From Betaproteobacteria bacterium (GTDB lineage Bacteria > Pseudomonadota > Gammaproteobacteria > Burkholderiales > Burkholderiaceae): a stretch of DNA of 9,886 nucleotides. Of the stretch, positions 1 to 6,386 are shown piece by piece (the stretch's first letter is position 1; every line of letters starts with the position of its first letter). The notes beneath the pieces were generated by a model. It was not told the origin of the DNA. It saw only the letters and a list, made by a program, of their open reading frames with translations, and did not search any database. The DNA lies in NCBI GenBank assembly GCA_009921765.1, contig RFXC01000164.1:1-9886 (forward strand). Reading direction: 5' to 3'. Both the position numbers and the translations under genes were made by a program.

Positions 1-809
1 CCCACCATCAGATGTTCGGCGCTGCAGGATTGACGCTCGATGCTGTTGGCAAGATCGAGCATCTCCCGGACATGAGCGATACCCAGATCAACCGCCGACT
101 GCGTACCGCCCACGTCCTGCATGGTGAGCGTACGCAGGGTCTTGCCGGTTTCCAGTCCCTGGGCCTCAAAGAATCGCAGCAGATTGTTTCGTTCGCAGCC
201 CAGCGACACCACCAGCGCGCCGGCAATATTCGGATGACGGATGTAACCCGCGAGCGTGCGGCGCAGCAGATCCATGGGCTCGCCGGTCATTTCCATGCCG
301 CATCCCTGGTCGTGCACGAATGCCACCACACGATCAACGCGCGGCCATTGCGCCATGCGCTCTTCGTGAAAGTGCGCTGCGATTTTCCGCGCCACTGTGG
401 CCGAGCAGTTCACCGTGATGAAGATGCCGATGACATTGCGCGTGGCAACCCGACCATCGGGCCGCACGATACCCATGAAGCGGGCGCGTTCGGCGGGAGC
501 CAGCAACTGCGTGGGGCGGTATGCCTCGCCAAACGCATAGTCTTTCTGCACATCGTCAAAGCGCAGATTGTGGCTGTGAACCCAGCTTCCAGGCTCGATG
601 TTTTCGGACGCGTAGCCGATCACGGTATCGTATTTCCGGATCGGTTCACCCGCACGGATCAGGCGGCTCGCGATCTTGTGCCCGGCTTCGATGGCCGAGC
701 GGGTCGTGACCGCCTCGCCTGGCACCGCCGTGCCCGCTTCAAGCGGCGTGCGCGCGACCACCACATTGTCGGCCGCATCGAGCCGGATGACGGGCGAAGG
801 GGCGCTCAT
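1..809 (-). CDS. UxaA-family dehydratase (altronate/galactarate dehydratase-like), 3' part missing
   Basis: The frame opens at ATG 809-807 and stays open to the window edge, giving 269 residues and no stop. The start MSAPSPVIRLDAADNV leads into an SAF-type N-terminal domain (about residues 8-85, with GTAVPGE and WVHSHNLRF). This is followed by the main domain opening GIVRPDGRVATRN, then VHDQGCGMEM, SLGCERNN and MQDVGGTQSA, which are typical of the D-galactarate dehydratase/altronate hydrolase family. Family members with SAF plus catalytic domains are about 500 residues, so roughly half is missing. The family dehydrates sugar acids using a metal; the true substrate here is unknown and may be a non-sugar hydroxy-acid given the operon. 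It lies 8 bases after the lyase stop, with no strong Shine-Dalgarno, so translation is probably coupled. The family call is firm; the specific activity is not. Confidence 0.88.
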   Translation of the reverse strand, partial: MSAPSPVIRLDAADNVVVARTPLEAGTAVPGEAVTTRSAIEAGHKIASRLIRAGEPIRKYDTVIGYASENIEPGSWVHSHNLRFDDVQKDYAFGEAYRPTQLLAPAERARFMGIVRPDGRVATRNVIGIFITVNCSATVARKIAAHFHEERMAQWPRVDRVVAFVHDQGCGMEMTGEPMDLLRRTLAGYIRHPNIAGALVVSLGCERNNLLRFFEAQGLETGKTLRTLTMQDVGGTQSAVDLGIAHVREMLDLANSIERQSCSAEHLMV

Positions 810-817
810 GACCGGAT

Positions 818-1774
818 TCAGCCCACTGCGCGACGCGCGCCATCGAGCGTGAAGCGGCGCAGACGCTGCCCCGCCTTCATCACCTGCCCGGGCAGCCCGC
901 GACCGAGCAGGGTTTCGACCTGCCGGGCCACCTCGCACAGCTGGTCGAGGTCGATGCCGGTTTCGTAGCCGCTTTCATGAAGGAGGTAGACCAGGTCTTC
1001 GGTGCAGATGTTGCCCGAGGCCCCCGGTGCGAACGGGCAGCCACCCAACCCTGCGATCGAGGACTCGAACTCGCGGATGCCCATCTGCAGACCCACCATC
1101 ACGTTGGCAAGCCCCACCCCGCGGGTGTTGTGGAAGTGAAGCGCGATGGCCATGTCGGGAAAGCGCCGCTGGAGCGCATCGACCGCGCGCTCGACCACCG
1201 GCGGCGTGGCCATGCCGGTGGTATCGCCCAACGACAGATGACGCACGCCGAGCTCCTGGTAGGTGCCGGCGATTCGCAGCAGCGTGTCCACTGGCGTGTC
1301 ACCCTCGAACGGGCACCCAAAGGCCACAGCGATCGCGCCCCGCACTGGAATGTTGAACTGATTCGCAATCGGCACGAACTCGGCCACGTCGGCAAGCGCG
1401 CGTTCGATCGGCTTGTTGAGATTGGCCTGGCAGTGGCTTTCGCTCGCCGATACAAAGCAGGCCATCATGTCGACCTTGGCCGCAGCCGCGCGCTCGGCGC
1501 CCCGCGCGTTCGGGACCAGCGTCGTGTAGCGCACGCCGGGCTTGCGCTGCAGCATGTCCATGAGCTGCGAGGCATCGGCGAGCTGCGGGATCGCACGCGG
1601 CGACACGAACGACGTGGCCTCGAAGCTGCGCACGCCTGCGTCGACCAACGCATTGATCACCGCCGCCTTGCTTTCGGTAGGAATGAATTCGCGCTCGACC
1701 TGAAAGCCGTCGCGGGTGCCCACTTCGGTGACCAGCACCGAGCGATCAACGGAATCGGTAGCAGAAAAACGCAT
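818..1774 (-). CDS. HMG-CoA lyase-like protein (HMGL family)
   Basis: A 318-residue TIM-barrel lyase of about the usual length for bacterial 3-hydroxy-3-methylglutaryl-CoA lyase. The family splits a 3-hydroxyacyl-CoA by retro-aldol chemistry, classically giving acetyl-CoA and acetoacetate. Visible motifs are EVGTRDGFQ (17-25, catalytic Arg21 and metal-binding Asp22), EATSFVSP (52-59), FVSASESHCQANLNKP (107-122), HFHNT (213-217, metal His213 and His215), and GLGGCPFAPGASGN (242-255, catalytic-loop Cys246 and metal Asn255). Three spots depart from the classical enzyme: Thr20 for Pro in EVGPRDG, Val26 for Asn in LQNE, and Asn216 for Asp in HxHDT. The enzyme is therefore probably active, but the acyl-CoA may not be HMG-CoA. 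ATG 1774 has a strong ribosome site (AGGGAG, 6-base spacing). It sits between a CoA-transferase and the UxaA-like gene, so the transferase may supply its CoA ester. Confidence 0.9.
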   Translation of the reverse strand: MRFSATDSVDRSVLVTEVGTRDGFQVEREFIPTESKAAVINALVDAGVRSFEATSFVSPRAIPQLADASQLMDMLQRKPGVRYTTLVPNARGAERAAAAKVDMMACFVSASESHCQANLNKPIERALADVAEFVPIANQFNIPVRGAIAVAFGCPFEGDTPVDTLLRIAGTYQELGVRHLSLGDTTGMATPPVVERAVDALQRRFPDMAIALHFHNTRGVGLANVMVGLQMGIREFESSIAGLGGCPFAPGASGNICTEDLVYLLHESGYETGIDLDQLCEVARQVETLLGRGLPGQVMKAGQRLRRFTLDGARRAVG

Positions 1775-1780
1775 GAGAAG

Positions 1781-1786
1781 CTCCCT
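1781..1786 (-). promoter_or_regulatory. Ribosome binding site of the lyase gene
   Basis: The minus strand reads AGGGAG six bases before ATG 1774. It is the clearest Shine-Dalgarno in the window and fixes the lyase start. It follows the widest gap in the operon (60 bases), where translational coupling would be weakest. Confidence 0.75.
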
Positions 1787-1834
1787 GAAGATGGCTACGC
1801 GGTGGCATCGCGCACCTGGGCCCTGTGGCCAGGA

Positions 1835-3013
1835 TTAGACGATGCGGCTTGCGCGTAGCGCCTGAATGGATTCGTTATCGTAGCCGAGTTCGGTCAGTAC
1901 CGCGTTGGTGTCGCCGCCCAGGTCGGGCGGCATCCGGTGTACGCGACACGGATCGTCGCTGAACTTGATCGGAAAGCCCAGCACATCGAGCGGTCCATGC
2001 TTGGGGTCATCGATCGTGAGACGCATCTGCTGATGCTGAATCTGTGGATCGTTGAACACCTGCCCGATATCCAGCACCTTGCCGCAGGGCACCCCGGCCG
2101 CGTTCAGGACCGAGACCCAGTGGTCGATCCCGCGGGTGCGGGTCACCTGGTTGATCTCGGCGTTGATGGCGGTACGTCTCTCGAACCGGTCTCGATTGGT
2201 GATGAAGTCGGGGTGATCCCGAAGCCGCTCAAGGCCCAGCGCGGCAAGCAGCTTCGCATAGACCGCATCGTTGCTGGGCGCGATCGCCACCTGGCCATCG
2301 GCCGCTTCGAACAGGCCGTAAGGTGCGACCAGCCCGTGATCGTTGCCGTTACGCTGGGGAACCTTGCCGGTTGCAAAGTGGTTGGTTGCCATGAAGGCGA
2401 GCATGCTCACCATGCTGTCGGTCAGCGCGGTGCAGACCTCCTCGCCCTGCCCGGTTCGGCCACGCCGTATCAGCGCTGCCAGCACGCCCATCGCCGCGTA
2501 TGAGCCTGCAACCAGATCGGAGATCGGCGGACCGACGCGCATCGGCGCACCGTCCGCCTCGCCGGTGACGCTCATGAGGCCGCTCATGGCCTGCGCAATG
2601 AAGTCAAACGCCGGGCGGTCGGCATAGGGTCCATTCAATCCGAAGCCGGTGACCCGACACACCACGAGATCAGGCCGGAGGGTCTTGAGTGTGTCGCGAT
2701 CAAACCCCATTCGGTCGAGCACGCCCGGACGGTAGTTTTCCACCAGCACGTCGGCGCTTTCAATCAGCCGGCGCAATACCGCTTTGCCCTCCTCTCGACG
2801 CAAATCGAGGGTGACCGAGCGCTTGTTGCGATTGAAACTGGCGAAATAGAGCGAAAACCCGTTTCGCTCCTCGCCCTGGGATCGGATCGGGTCACCCCCG
2901 TCGGGGTCTTCGATCTTGATGACCTCTGCGCCAAGGTCGGCAAGAAACATCGAGCAGAACGGCCCCGCGAGGATTCGGGTGAGATCCACCACGCGGATGC
3001 CGTCCAGCTGCAT
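1835..3013 (-). CDS. Class III (CaiB/BaiF) CoA-transferase in the minus-strand operon
   Basis: A 392-residue family III CoA-transferase, the normal length. These enzymes move CoA between carboxylic acids (succinyl-CoA or acetyl-CoA is a common donor) and act in the cytoplasm as interlocked dimers. Visible marks are the N-terminal GIRVVDLTRILAGPFCSM (5-22), LADLGAEVIKIE (25-36), FNRNKRSVTLDLR (60-72), VENYRPGVLDRMG (91-103), and GPPISDLVAG (161-170), in which Asp166 is the expected catalytic aspartate matching Asp169 of formyl-CoA transferase. The start lies 6 bases after the Bug gene stop; the lyase follows after 60 bases. The pairing suggests that it activates the acid that the lyase cleaves. 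The substrate cannot be told from sequence. A second family member lies on the other strand at 6387. Confidence 0.94.
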   Translation of the reverse strand: MQLDGIRVVDLTRILAGPFCSMFLADLGAEVIKIEDPDGGDPIRSQGEERNGFSLYFASFNRNKRSVTLDLRREEGKAVLRRLIESADVLVENYRPGVLDRMGFDRDTLKTLRPDLVVCRVTGFGLNGPYADRPAFDFIAQAMSGLMSVTGEADGAPMRVGPPISDLVAGSYAAMGVLAALIRRGRTGQGEEVCTALTDSMVSMLAFMATNHFATGKVPQRNGNDHGLVAPYGLFEAADGQVAIAPSNDAVYAKLLAALGLERLRDHPDFITNRDRFERRTAINAEINQVTRTRGIDHWVSVLNAAGVPCGKVLDIGQVFNDPQIQHQQMRLTIDDPKHGPLDVLGFPIKFSDDPCRVHRMPPDLGGDTNAVLTELGYDNESIQALRASRIV

Positions 3014-3019
3014 GGCGGC

Positions 3020-3997
3020 TTACTCGACCTTCACGCCGGAGCGCTTGGCGACATCACCCCAGCGCGCGTAGTCGGCCTTCACGAAGGCAGCGAAATCAGC
3101 CGCCGTGCCGCCGCCCACCGACACGCCTTGCCCCACGATCTTCTGCTGGATGTCGGGCATGGCGAGCACCCGATTCACCGCTTCGTTGAGCCTCGCGACA
3201 ATCGGCGCCGGCGTTCCGGCCGGCGCAAAAAGTCCCAGCCAGATCATGACATCCACATCTTTGTAGCCCGCTTCGGCGAAGGTCTTCGCATCGGGCACGA
3301 CCGGCGAGCGCGCGGCCGAGGTGACGGCGACCGGCTGCGCCTTGCCCGAACGGATGTGGGGAAGGACCGAACCCACCGACAGAATCGCCACATCGACCGC
3401 ACCACCGATCACATCGGTCATCGCGGGCGAGGCGCCCTTGTAAGGCACCTGAACCAGGTTGATGCCCATGGCCGCCTTGATCTGCTCGCCAAACAAATGG
3501 CCCACCGTGCCATTGCCGGCCGTGCCCCAGGTGATGCCGCGCGCCGACTTGCCCGCGGCTGCGAGCGACACCGGATCGGTGATCTTCGAACCGGCGGCGC
3601 TCACCACCACCAGCGGGGCGGCCGAGACGCGAACGATGGCTTCAAAGCTCTTGACCGAGTCATAGCCCACGTTCGCGTACAGGAAGGGCCCCAACATCAT
3701 GTTGTCGGACTGACCCATCACGATGGTGTAGCCATCCGGCACAGCCTTGGACACCGACTCGATCGCGATGTTGCCGCCCGCGCCAGGACGATTCTCGAGA
3801 ACAATCGTCCAGCCAGTGGTCTCGCCCAGTTTGGTACCCACGGTACGTGAGACAAAATCTGTGCCCCCGCCCGGCGGAAAGGGGATCACCAGCCGGATCG
3901 GCCGGGAAGGAAATTCCTGGGCCTGCACAAACGAGGGCGCGAGCACGGCGCCCAGCACGGCGGCAGCCAGGGCGAGGCCAAGTTGTCGACGAATCAT
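3020..3997 (-). CDS. Bug-family (TctC-like) periplasmic solute-binding protein
   Basis: A 325-residue protein of standard length for the Bug/TctC family, which captures organic acids in the periplasm, often for tripartite tricarboxylate transporters. It has a clear signal peptide: MIRRQ, a hydrophobic core to about residue 23, then VQA|QE with likely cleavage after Ala26. The mature start FPSRPIRLVIPFPPGGGTD (29-47) is a Bug signature, and GAGGNIAIESVSKAVPDGYT (73-92) and YKGASPAMTDVIGGAVD follow as in the family. No TctA/TctB membrane partners lie in the window, which is common for orphan Bug genes in Burkholderiales. The ATG overlaps the ferredoxin stop by 4 bases and has a good Shine-Dalgarno inside the ferredoxin gene, so its expression is tied to the P450 system. 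The ligand is unknown, inferred to be the pathway substrate or an intermediate. Confidence 0.95.
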   Translation of the reverse strand: MIRRQLGLALAAAVLGAVLAPSFVQAQEFPSRPIRLVIPFPPGGGTDFVSRTVGTKLGETTGWTIVLENRPGAGGNIAIESVSKAVPDGYTIVMGQSDNMMLGPFLYANVGYDSVKSFEAIVRVSAAPLVVVSAAGSKITDPVSLAAAGKSARGITWGTAGNGTVGHLFGEQIKAAMGINLVQVPYKGASPAMTDVIGGAVDVAILSVGSVLPHIRSGKAQPVAVTSAARSPVVPDAKTFAEAGYKDVDVMIWLGLFAPAGTPAPIVARLNEAVNRVLAMPDIQQKIVGQGVSVGGGTAADFAAFVKADYARWGDVAKRSGVKVE

Positions 3998-4200
3998 GAA
4001 TCAGTCTCCTCTACGATTTGAATGACACGGGCAGGACACACGCGCGCCGCCTCTCTCACGAAATCATGCAGGTCGGCGGGTGGCTCTTCGATCAGCAACC
4101 GCACCGTGCCATCCTGCTCGTTCTGGTCGAACACTTGCGGCGCCACCCAGACGCACTGCCCTGCGCCCACACAGCGATGCGGCTCAAGACGGATCTTCAC
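3994..4200 (-). CDS. Small [3Fe-4S]-type ferredoxin, electron donor to the P450
   Basis: A 68-residue single-cluster ferredoxin of the kind found beside bacterial P450s. Ligands visible are Cys10 and Cys16 in CVGAGQC (10-16) and Cys55 followed by Pro56. The second cysteine of a [4Fe-4S] CxxCxxC motif is Ala13, which predicts a [3Fe-4S] cluster. It should pass single electrons from a reductase to the P450 encoded just upstream; no ferredoxin reductase is in the window. The start codon is GTG (4200-4198), not ATG, and it overlaps the P450 TGA as GTGA. The stop in turn overlaps the Bug ATG as ATGA. Both overlaps indicate translational coupling, and the GTG may lower its yield relative to the P450. 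Putidaredoxin-type [2Fe-2S] partners are the other common solution, but no such motif is present. Confidence 0.92.
   Translation of the reverse strand: MKIRLEPHRCVGAGQCVWVAPQVFDQNEQDGTVRLLIEEPPADLHDFVREAARVCPARVIQIVEETDS
4006..4011 (-). promoter_or_regulatory. Internal ribosome binding site for the Bug gene
   Basis: The minus strand reads GAGGAG inside the last ferredoxin codons, eight bases before the Bug ATG at 3997. It supports that start and suggests the abundant periplasmic protein can be translated independently, as well as by coupling across the ATGA overlap. Confidence 0.65.
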
Positions 4201-5393
4201 CAGGCCACCGGCAGATTGTGCAGGCCATAAATCTGCATGTCGTGTTTGAACCGCAACGATTCAAGGGGAACTGCAAGCCTGAGCCCCGGCAGGCGTGCGA
4301 GCAACACCTCGAACAGCACCTGAAGTTCGATCCGCGCGAGCACCTGGCCCAGACACTGATGAATGCCATACCCGAACGCGAGCTGGGCGGAATTGTCGCG
4401 ATCGATGTCAAGCGAATCGGGATCGCTGAACACCGCCTCATCGCGGTTAGCTGAGGCAAGCGACAGGAACAGGCCCTCGCCCTGCTGGATCTTCACGCCT
4501 GCAAGTTCGACGTCCACCCGCGCGACACGCCGCGGCGAAAACTGCACCGGGCTGGTAAAGCGCAGGAACTCCTCCACCGTCCGCCGGATGTCGGCTGGCG
4601 CGGCCCGCAGCCGTGTCGCGAGCGCCGGATCACGCACCAGATACAACGCCCCCATCGCAATCATGTTGGTCGTGGTGTCATGGCCCGCTCTGAGAATCAT
4701 GGCGCCGATCTCGGCGAATTCCTCGACGCTCAGCAACCCGGGGCGAACCTGGTCGGCAATCACGCGGCTCACCATGTCATCGCGCGGCTCAACCATCCTG
4801 GCCTCGATCAGCCGGCGGCAATAATCGGCGAGCTCGCGTGCCTTGCGCTCGGCCTCGCCCGGACTCTGCGTGAGTCCGTGGCGGGCCACCGCGCACTCGA
4901 TGATGAAGCGATGATCCTCATAGGGTGAACCGAAGAGAAGCGACATCACCAGCGACGGAAAGCGCACCGCAAGCATGGGAACCAGATCCTGTGGCGGACC
5001 GGCCTGCTCGAGTTCATCAATCAGCCGATGTGCAATTGCGCGGATTGCCGGCTCGAGCGCCATCATCCTGCGCACACTGAATTCACGGGTGAACATGCGC
5101 CGAAAGCGGTCGTGCTCGGGGTTGTCCATGCCCACGAACGCGCGCTCTCCCCGATCAACCGCCACCCGCGCCTCGGTGACTGTGGGAAACGCCTCCTGAC
5201 CGAAACGACCGCTGAAGCGCTGATCGTCAGACAGGACCTCGCGGATTTCCTTCTGCCGCGTAACCACCCAGGCACGACGGCCGTTCCATAGCGTGACCGG
5301 GAGAACAGGCTCCGCCGCCCTCGCCTCGCGCAGTTCGGATGGCGGATGGAGGGGATCGGACCGGCGAAACGGGAAATGCGGGCAGCCGCCCAT
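4197..5393 (-). CDS. Cytochrome P450 monooxygenase, bacterial class I soluble type
   Basis: A soluble 398-residue P450 with no membrane anchor. Hallmarks are all present: the C-helix HDRFRRMFTREF (94-105), the I-helix AGHDTT (236-241) with the acid-alcohol pair Asp239-Thr240, the K-helix ExxR (Glu275, Arg278), and the heme loop FGYGIHQCLG (340-349) with Cys347 as the axial thiolate. It uses O2 and two electrons to hydroxylate a small organic molecule. The start MGGCPHFPF at 5393 is preferred over the upstream ATG at 5483, which would overlap the crotonase gene by 86 bases and add a non-P450-like arginine-rich stretch. The 5393 start has GGAG nine bases upstream and lies 4 bases after the crotonase stop. 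The ferredoxin gene overlaps its stop. The substrate is unknown; I could not assign a CYP family by eye. Confidence 0.96.
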   Translation of the reverse strand: MGGCPHFPFRRSDPLHPPSELREARAAEPVLPVTLWNGRRAWVVTRQKEIREVLSDDQRFSGRFGQEAFPTVTEARVAVDRGERAFVGMDNPEHDRFRRMFTREFSVRRMMALEPAIRAIAHRLIDELEQAGPPQDLVPMLAVRFPSLVMSLLFGSPYEDHRFIIECAVARHGLTQSPGEAERKARELADYCRRLIEARMVEPRDDMVSRVIADQVRPGLLSVEEFAEIGAMILRAGHDTTTNMIAMGALYLVRDPALATRLRAAPADIRRTVEEFLRFTSPVQFSPRRVARVDVELAGVKIQQGEGLFLSLASANRDEAVFSDPDSLDIDRDNSAQLAFGYGIHQCLGQVLARIELQVLFEVLLARLPGLRLAVPLESLRFKHDMQIYGLHNLPVAW

Positions 5394-5397
5394 CGAC

Positions 5398-6180
5398 TCA
5401 GGCTCCGCGGAACATCGGCGGGCGCTTCTCCATGAATGCGGCTGCGCCCTCGCGGTAGTCATCGCTCGCATAGCAGCGGGCAAGCGCGGCGTTCACGGCT
5501 GCCATATCGCGCTCGCCGGCATCGCGCCCCAGCTCGTTCACGGTGAGCTTGAGCGCCTTGAGGGTGAGCGGTGCATTGGCAGCCACCATGGCACACCATT
5601 CATCGACCACCGCATCGAGCGCCTCGGGCTTTTCCACGCGGCTTGCGAAGCCCATCTTGAGGGCGTCGGCAGCGCCGAAAATGCGCGCGGTGTAGAAAAT
5701 ATCCAGGGTGTTCTGCAAGCCAAACACGTCGAGGAAGCGCCGAACGCCCACCGAGTTGTAGCCCAGACCGAGCCGTGCCGCCGGCATGCGGAATCGAGAA
5801 TCATCGGAACAGAATCGGAGGTCGCAGGCCGCAGCGAGCCCCAGGCCGCCGCCCATGCAGATGCCGCGAATCTTCGCGATCACGGGCTTGCTGCATTCGA
5901 TCGGCGACAGATAGGCCATCTCCACGGCACGGTTGTAACTTGCCTGGCCGTCAGCGTCGCTGCGCCGCGATTCAAACTGGGAGATGTCGGCCCCCGACAC
6001 GAACGCCTTGGTGCCGTCACCTTCGAGCACGACCAGACGAATGGACGGGTCGGCGTCGAAGTCTTTCAGTGCCCGGGGCAACGCCATCCACATGTCGTAG
6101 GACATTGCGTTGTATTTCGCGGGATTGGAAAACACGACTCGGCCTACCGGGCCGTCGCGGCGGATGATCAGTTCGCCCAT
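5398..6180 (-). CDS. Crotonase-fold (enoyl-CoA hydratase/isomerase family) protein, atypical active site
   Basis: A 260-residue member of the crotonase superfamily, of normal length. Fold marks are RDGPVGRVVFSNPAKYNAMS (8-27), the first oxyanion-hole strand AFVSGADISQF (59-69), GICMGGGLGLAAACD (106-120), and the C-terminal SDDYREGAAAFMEKRPPMF. The two glutamates used by classical enoyl-CoA hydratase (Glu144 and Glu164 of the rat enzyme) are replaced here by Gly114 and Ala134 (in MPAARLGLGY), so ordinary syn-hydration is unlikely. Other crotonase chemistries (decarboxylation, isomerisation, hydrolysis, C-C cleavage) remain possible. The start at 6180 has GGAGA ten bases upstream; an upstream in-frame ATG at 6237 would add 19 residues and lacks family similarity. 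It is the first gene of the operon, followed by the P450 after 4 bases. Confidence 0.92.
   Translation of the reverse strand: MGELIIRRDGPVGRVVFSNPAKYNAMSYDMWMALPRALKDFDADPSIRLVVLEGDGTKAFVSGADISQFESRRSDADGQASYNRAVEMAYLSPIECSKPVIAKIRGICMGGGLGLAAACDLRFCSDDSRFRMPAARLGLGYNSVGVRRFLDVFGLQNTLDIFYTARIFGAADALKMGFASRVEKPEALDAVVDEWCAMVAANAPLTLKALKLTVNELGRDAGERDMAAVNAALARCYASDDYREGAAAFMEKRPPMFRGA
5403..5406 (-). promoter_or_regulatory. Ribosome binding site deciding the P450 start
   Basis: The minus strand reads GGAG within the last crotonase codons, nine bases before ATG 5393. It favours the 398-residue P450 over a 428-residue form starting at 5483. Confidence 0.55.
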
Positions 6181-6190
6181 CTTTGAAAGT

Positions 6191-6195
6191 TCTCC
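6191..6195 (-). promoter_or_regulatory. Ribosome binding site deciding the crotonase start
   Basis: The minus strand reads GGAGA ten bases before ATG 6180. It supports the shorter 260-residue protein, whose second residue begins the family's usual N-terminal strand, over the start at 6237. Confidence 0.6.
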
Positions 6196-6258
6196 AGCAG
6201 GGAACAGGATGACGTGAGAGGAAAAATCGGCGACCATCGGGTTCGCCGCGCCAGGCTA

Positions 6259-6280
6259 GCCGGGTGCGCGGGCGCCCGGC
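6259..6280. promoter_or_regulatory. GC-rich stem-loop in the divergent region
   Basis: GCCGGGTGC and GCGCCCGGC can pair as a nine-pair stem (one T-G wobble in the plus-strand reading) around a four-base loop. No T-tract follows on either strand, so it is not an intrinsic terminator. If the candidate minus promoter is right, it lies in the crotonase mRNA leader, about 80 bases before the start codon. It could also be a protein-binding dyad. The role is unproven. Confidence 0.4.
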
Positions 6281-6325
6281 GGGCACATGAACACGCGAAG
6301 CTCATCTGCCGCGCGCCCAAACGCC

Positions 6326-6350
6326 GCCGCGATCGTTGCAGCATCGCGGC
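6326..6350. promoter_or_regulatory. Candidate operator: 8-bp perfect inverted repeat
   Basis: GCCGCGAT (6326-6333) is repeated in inverted form as ATCGCGGC (6343-6350) with a 9-base spacer. It lies between two divergent operons and covers the -10 and spacer of the candidate minus-strand promoter, a usual position for a repressor site. The regulator family cannot be named from this alone, and no regulator gene is nearby in the window. In high-GC DNA an 8-bp dyad can arise by chance, so confidence is moderate. Confidence 0.45.
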
Positions 6351-6360
6351 ACAAAGTCAA
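6332..6360 (-). promoter_or_regulatory. Candidate sigma70 promoter for the minus-strand operon
   Basis: On the minus strand TTGACT (6360-6355, five of six bases of the -35 consensus) is followed after 17 bases by AACGAT (6337-6332, three of six of the -10). Transcription would begin near 6325 and give a leader of about 145 bases to the crotonase start. The -10 is weak, as expected for a regulated promoter. No comparably good plus-strand promoter was found for the 6387 gene. Confidence 0.4.
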
Positions 6361-6386
6361 AACGTCTCTGTCAGGAAACCCTGCCG

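Noticed and set aside
12..968. Long plus-strand open frame opposite the UxaA-like and lyase genes (318 codons)
   Set aside because: It runs antisense across two genes with clear family motifs, its product is His/Arg-rich and shows no family signature; it is a high-GC shadow frame.
1775..1834. Possible attenuator or terminator in the 60-base gap before the lyase gene
   Set aside because: Only four- to five-pair GC stems can be drawn and there is no T-tract; a simple spacer with a ribosome site explains it.
977..1858. Plus-strand open frame of 293 codons opposite the lyase gene
   Set aside because: It is antisense to a well-supported HMGL-family gene and has a composition typical of shadow frames.
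5394..5483. Longer P450 with a 30-residue N-terminal extension
   Set aside because: It would overlap the crotonase gene by 86 bases, the added residues are unlike P450 N-termini, and the ATG at 5393 has its own ribosome site.
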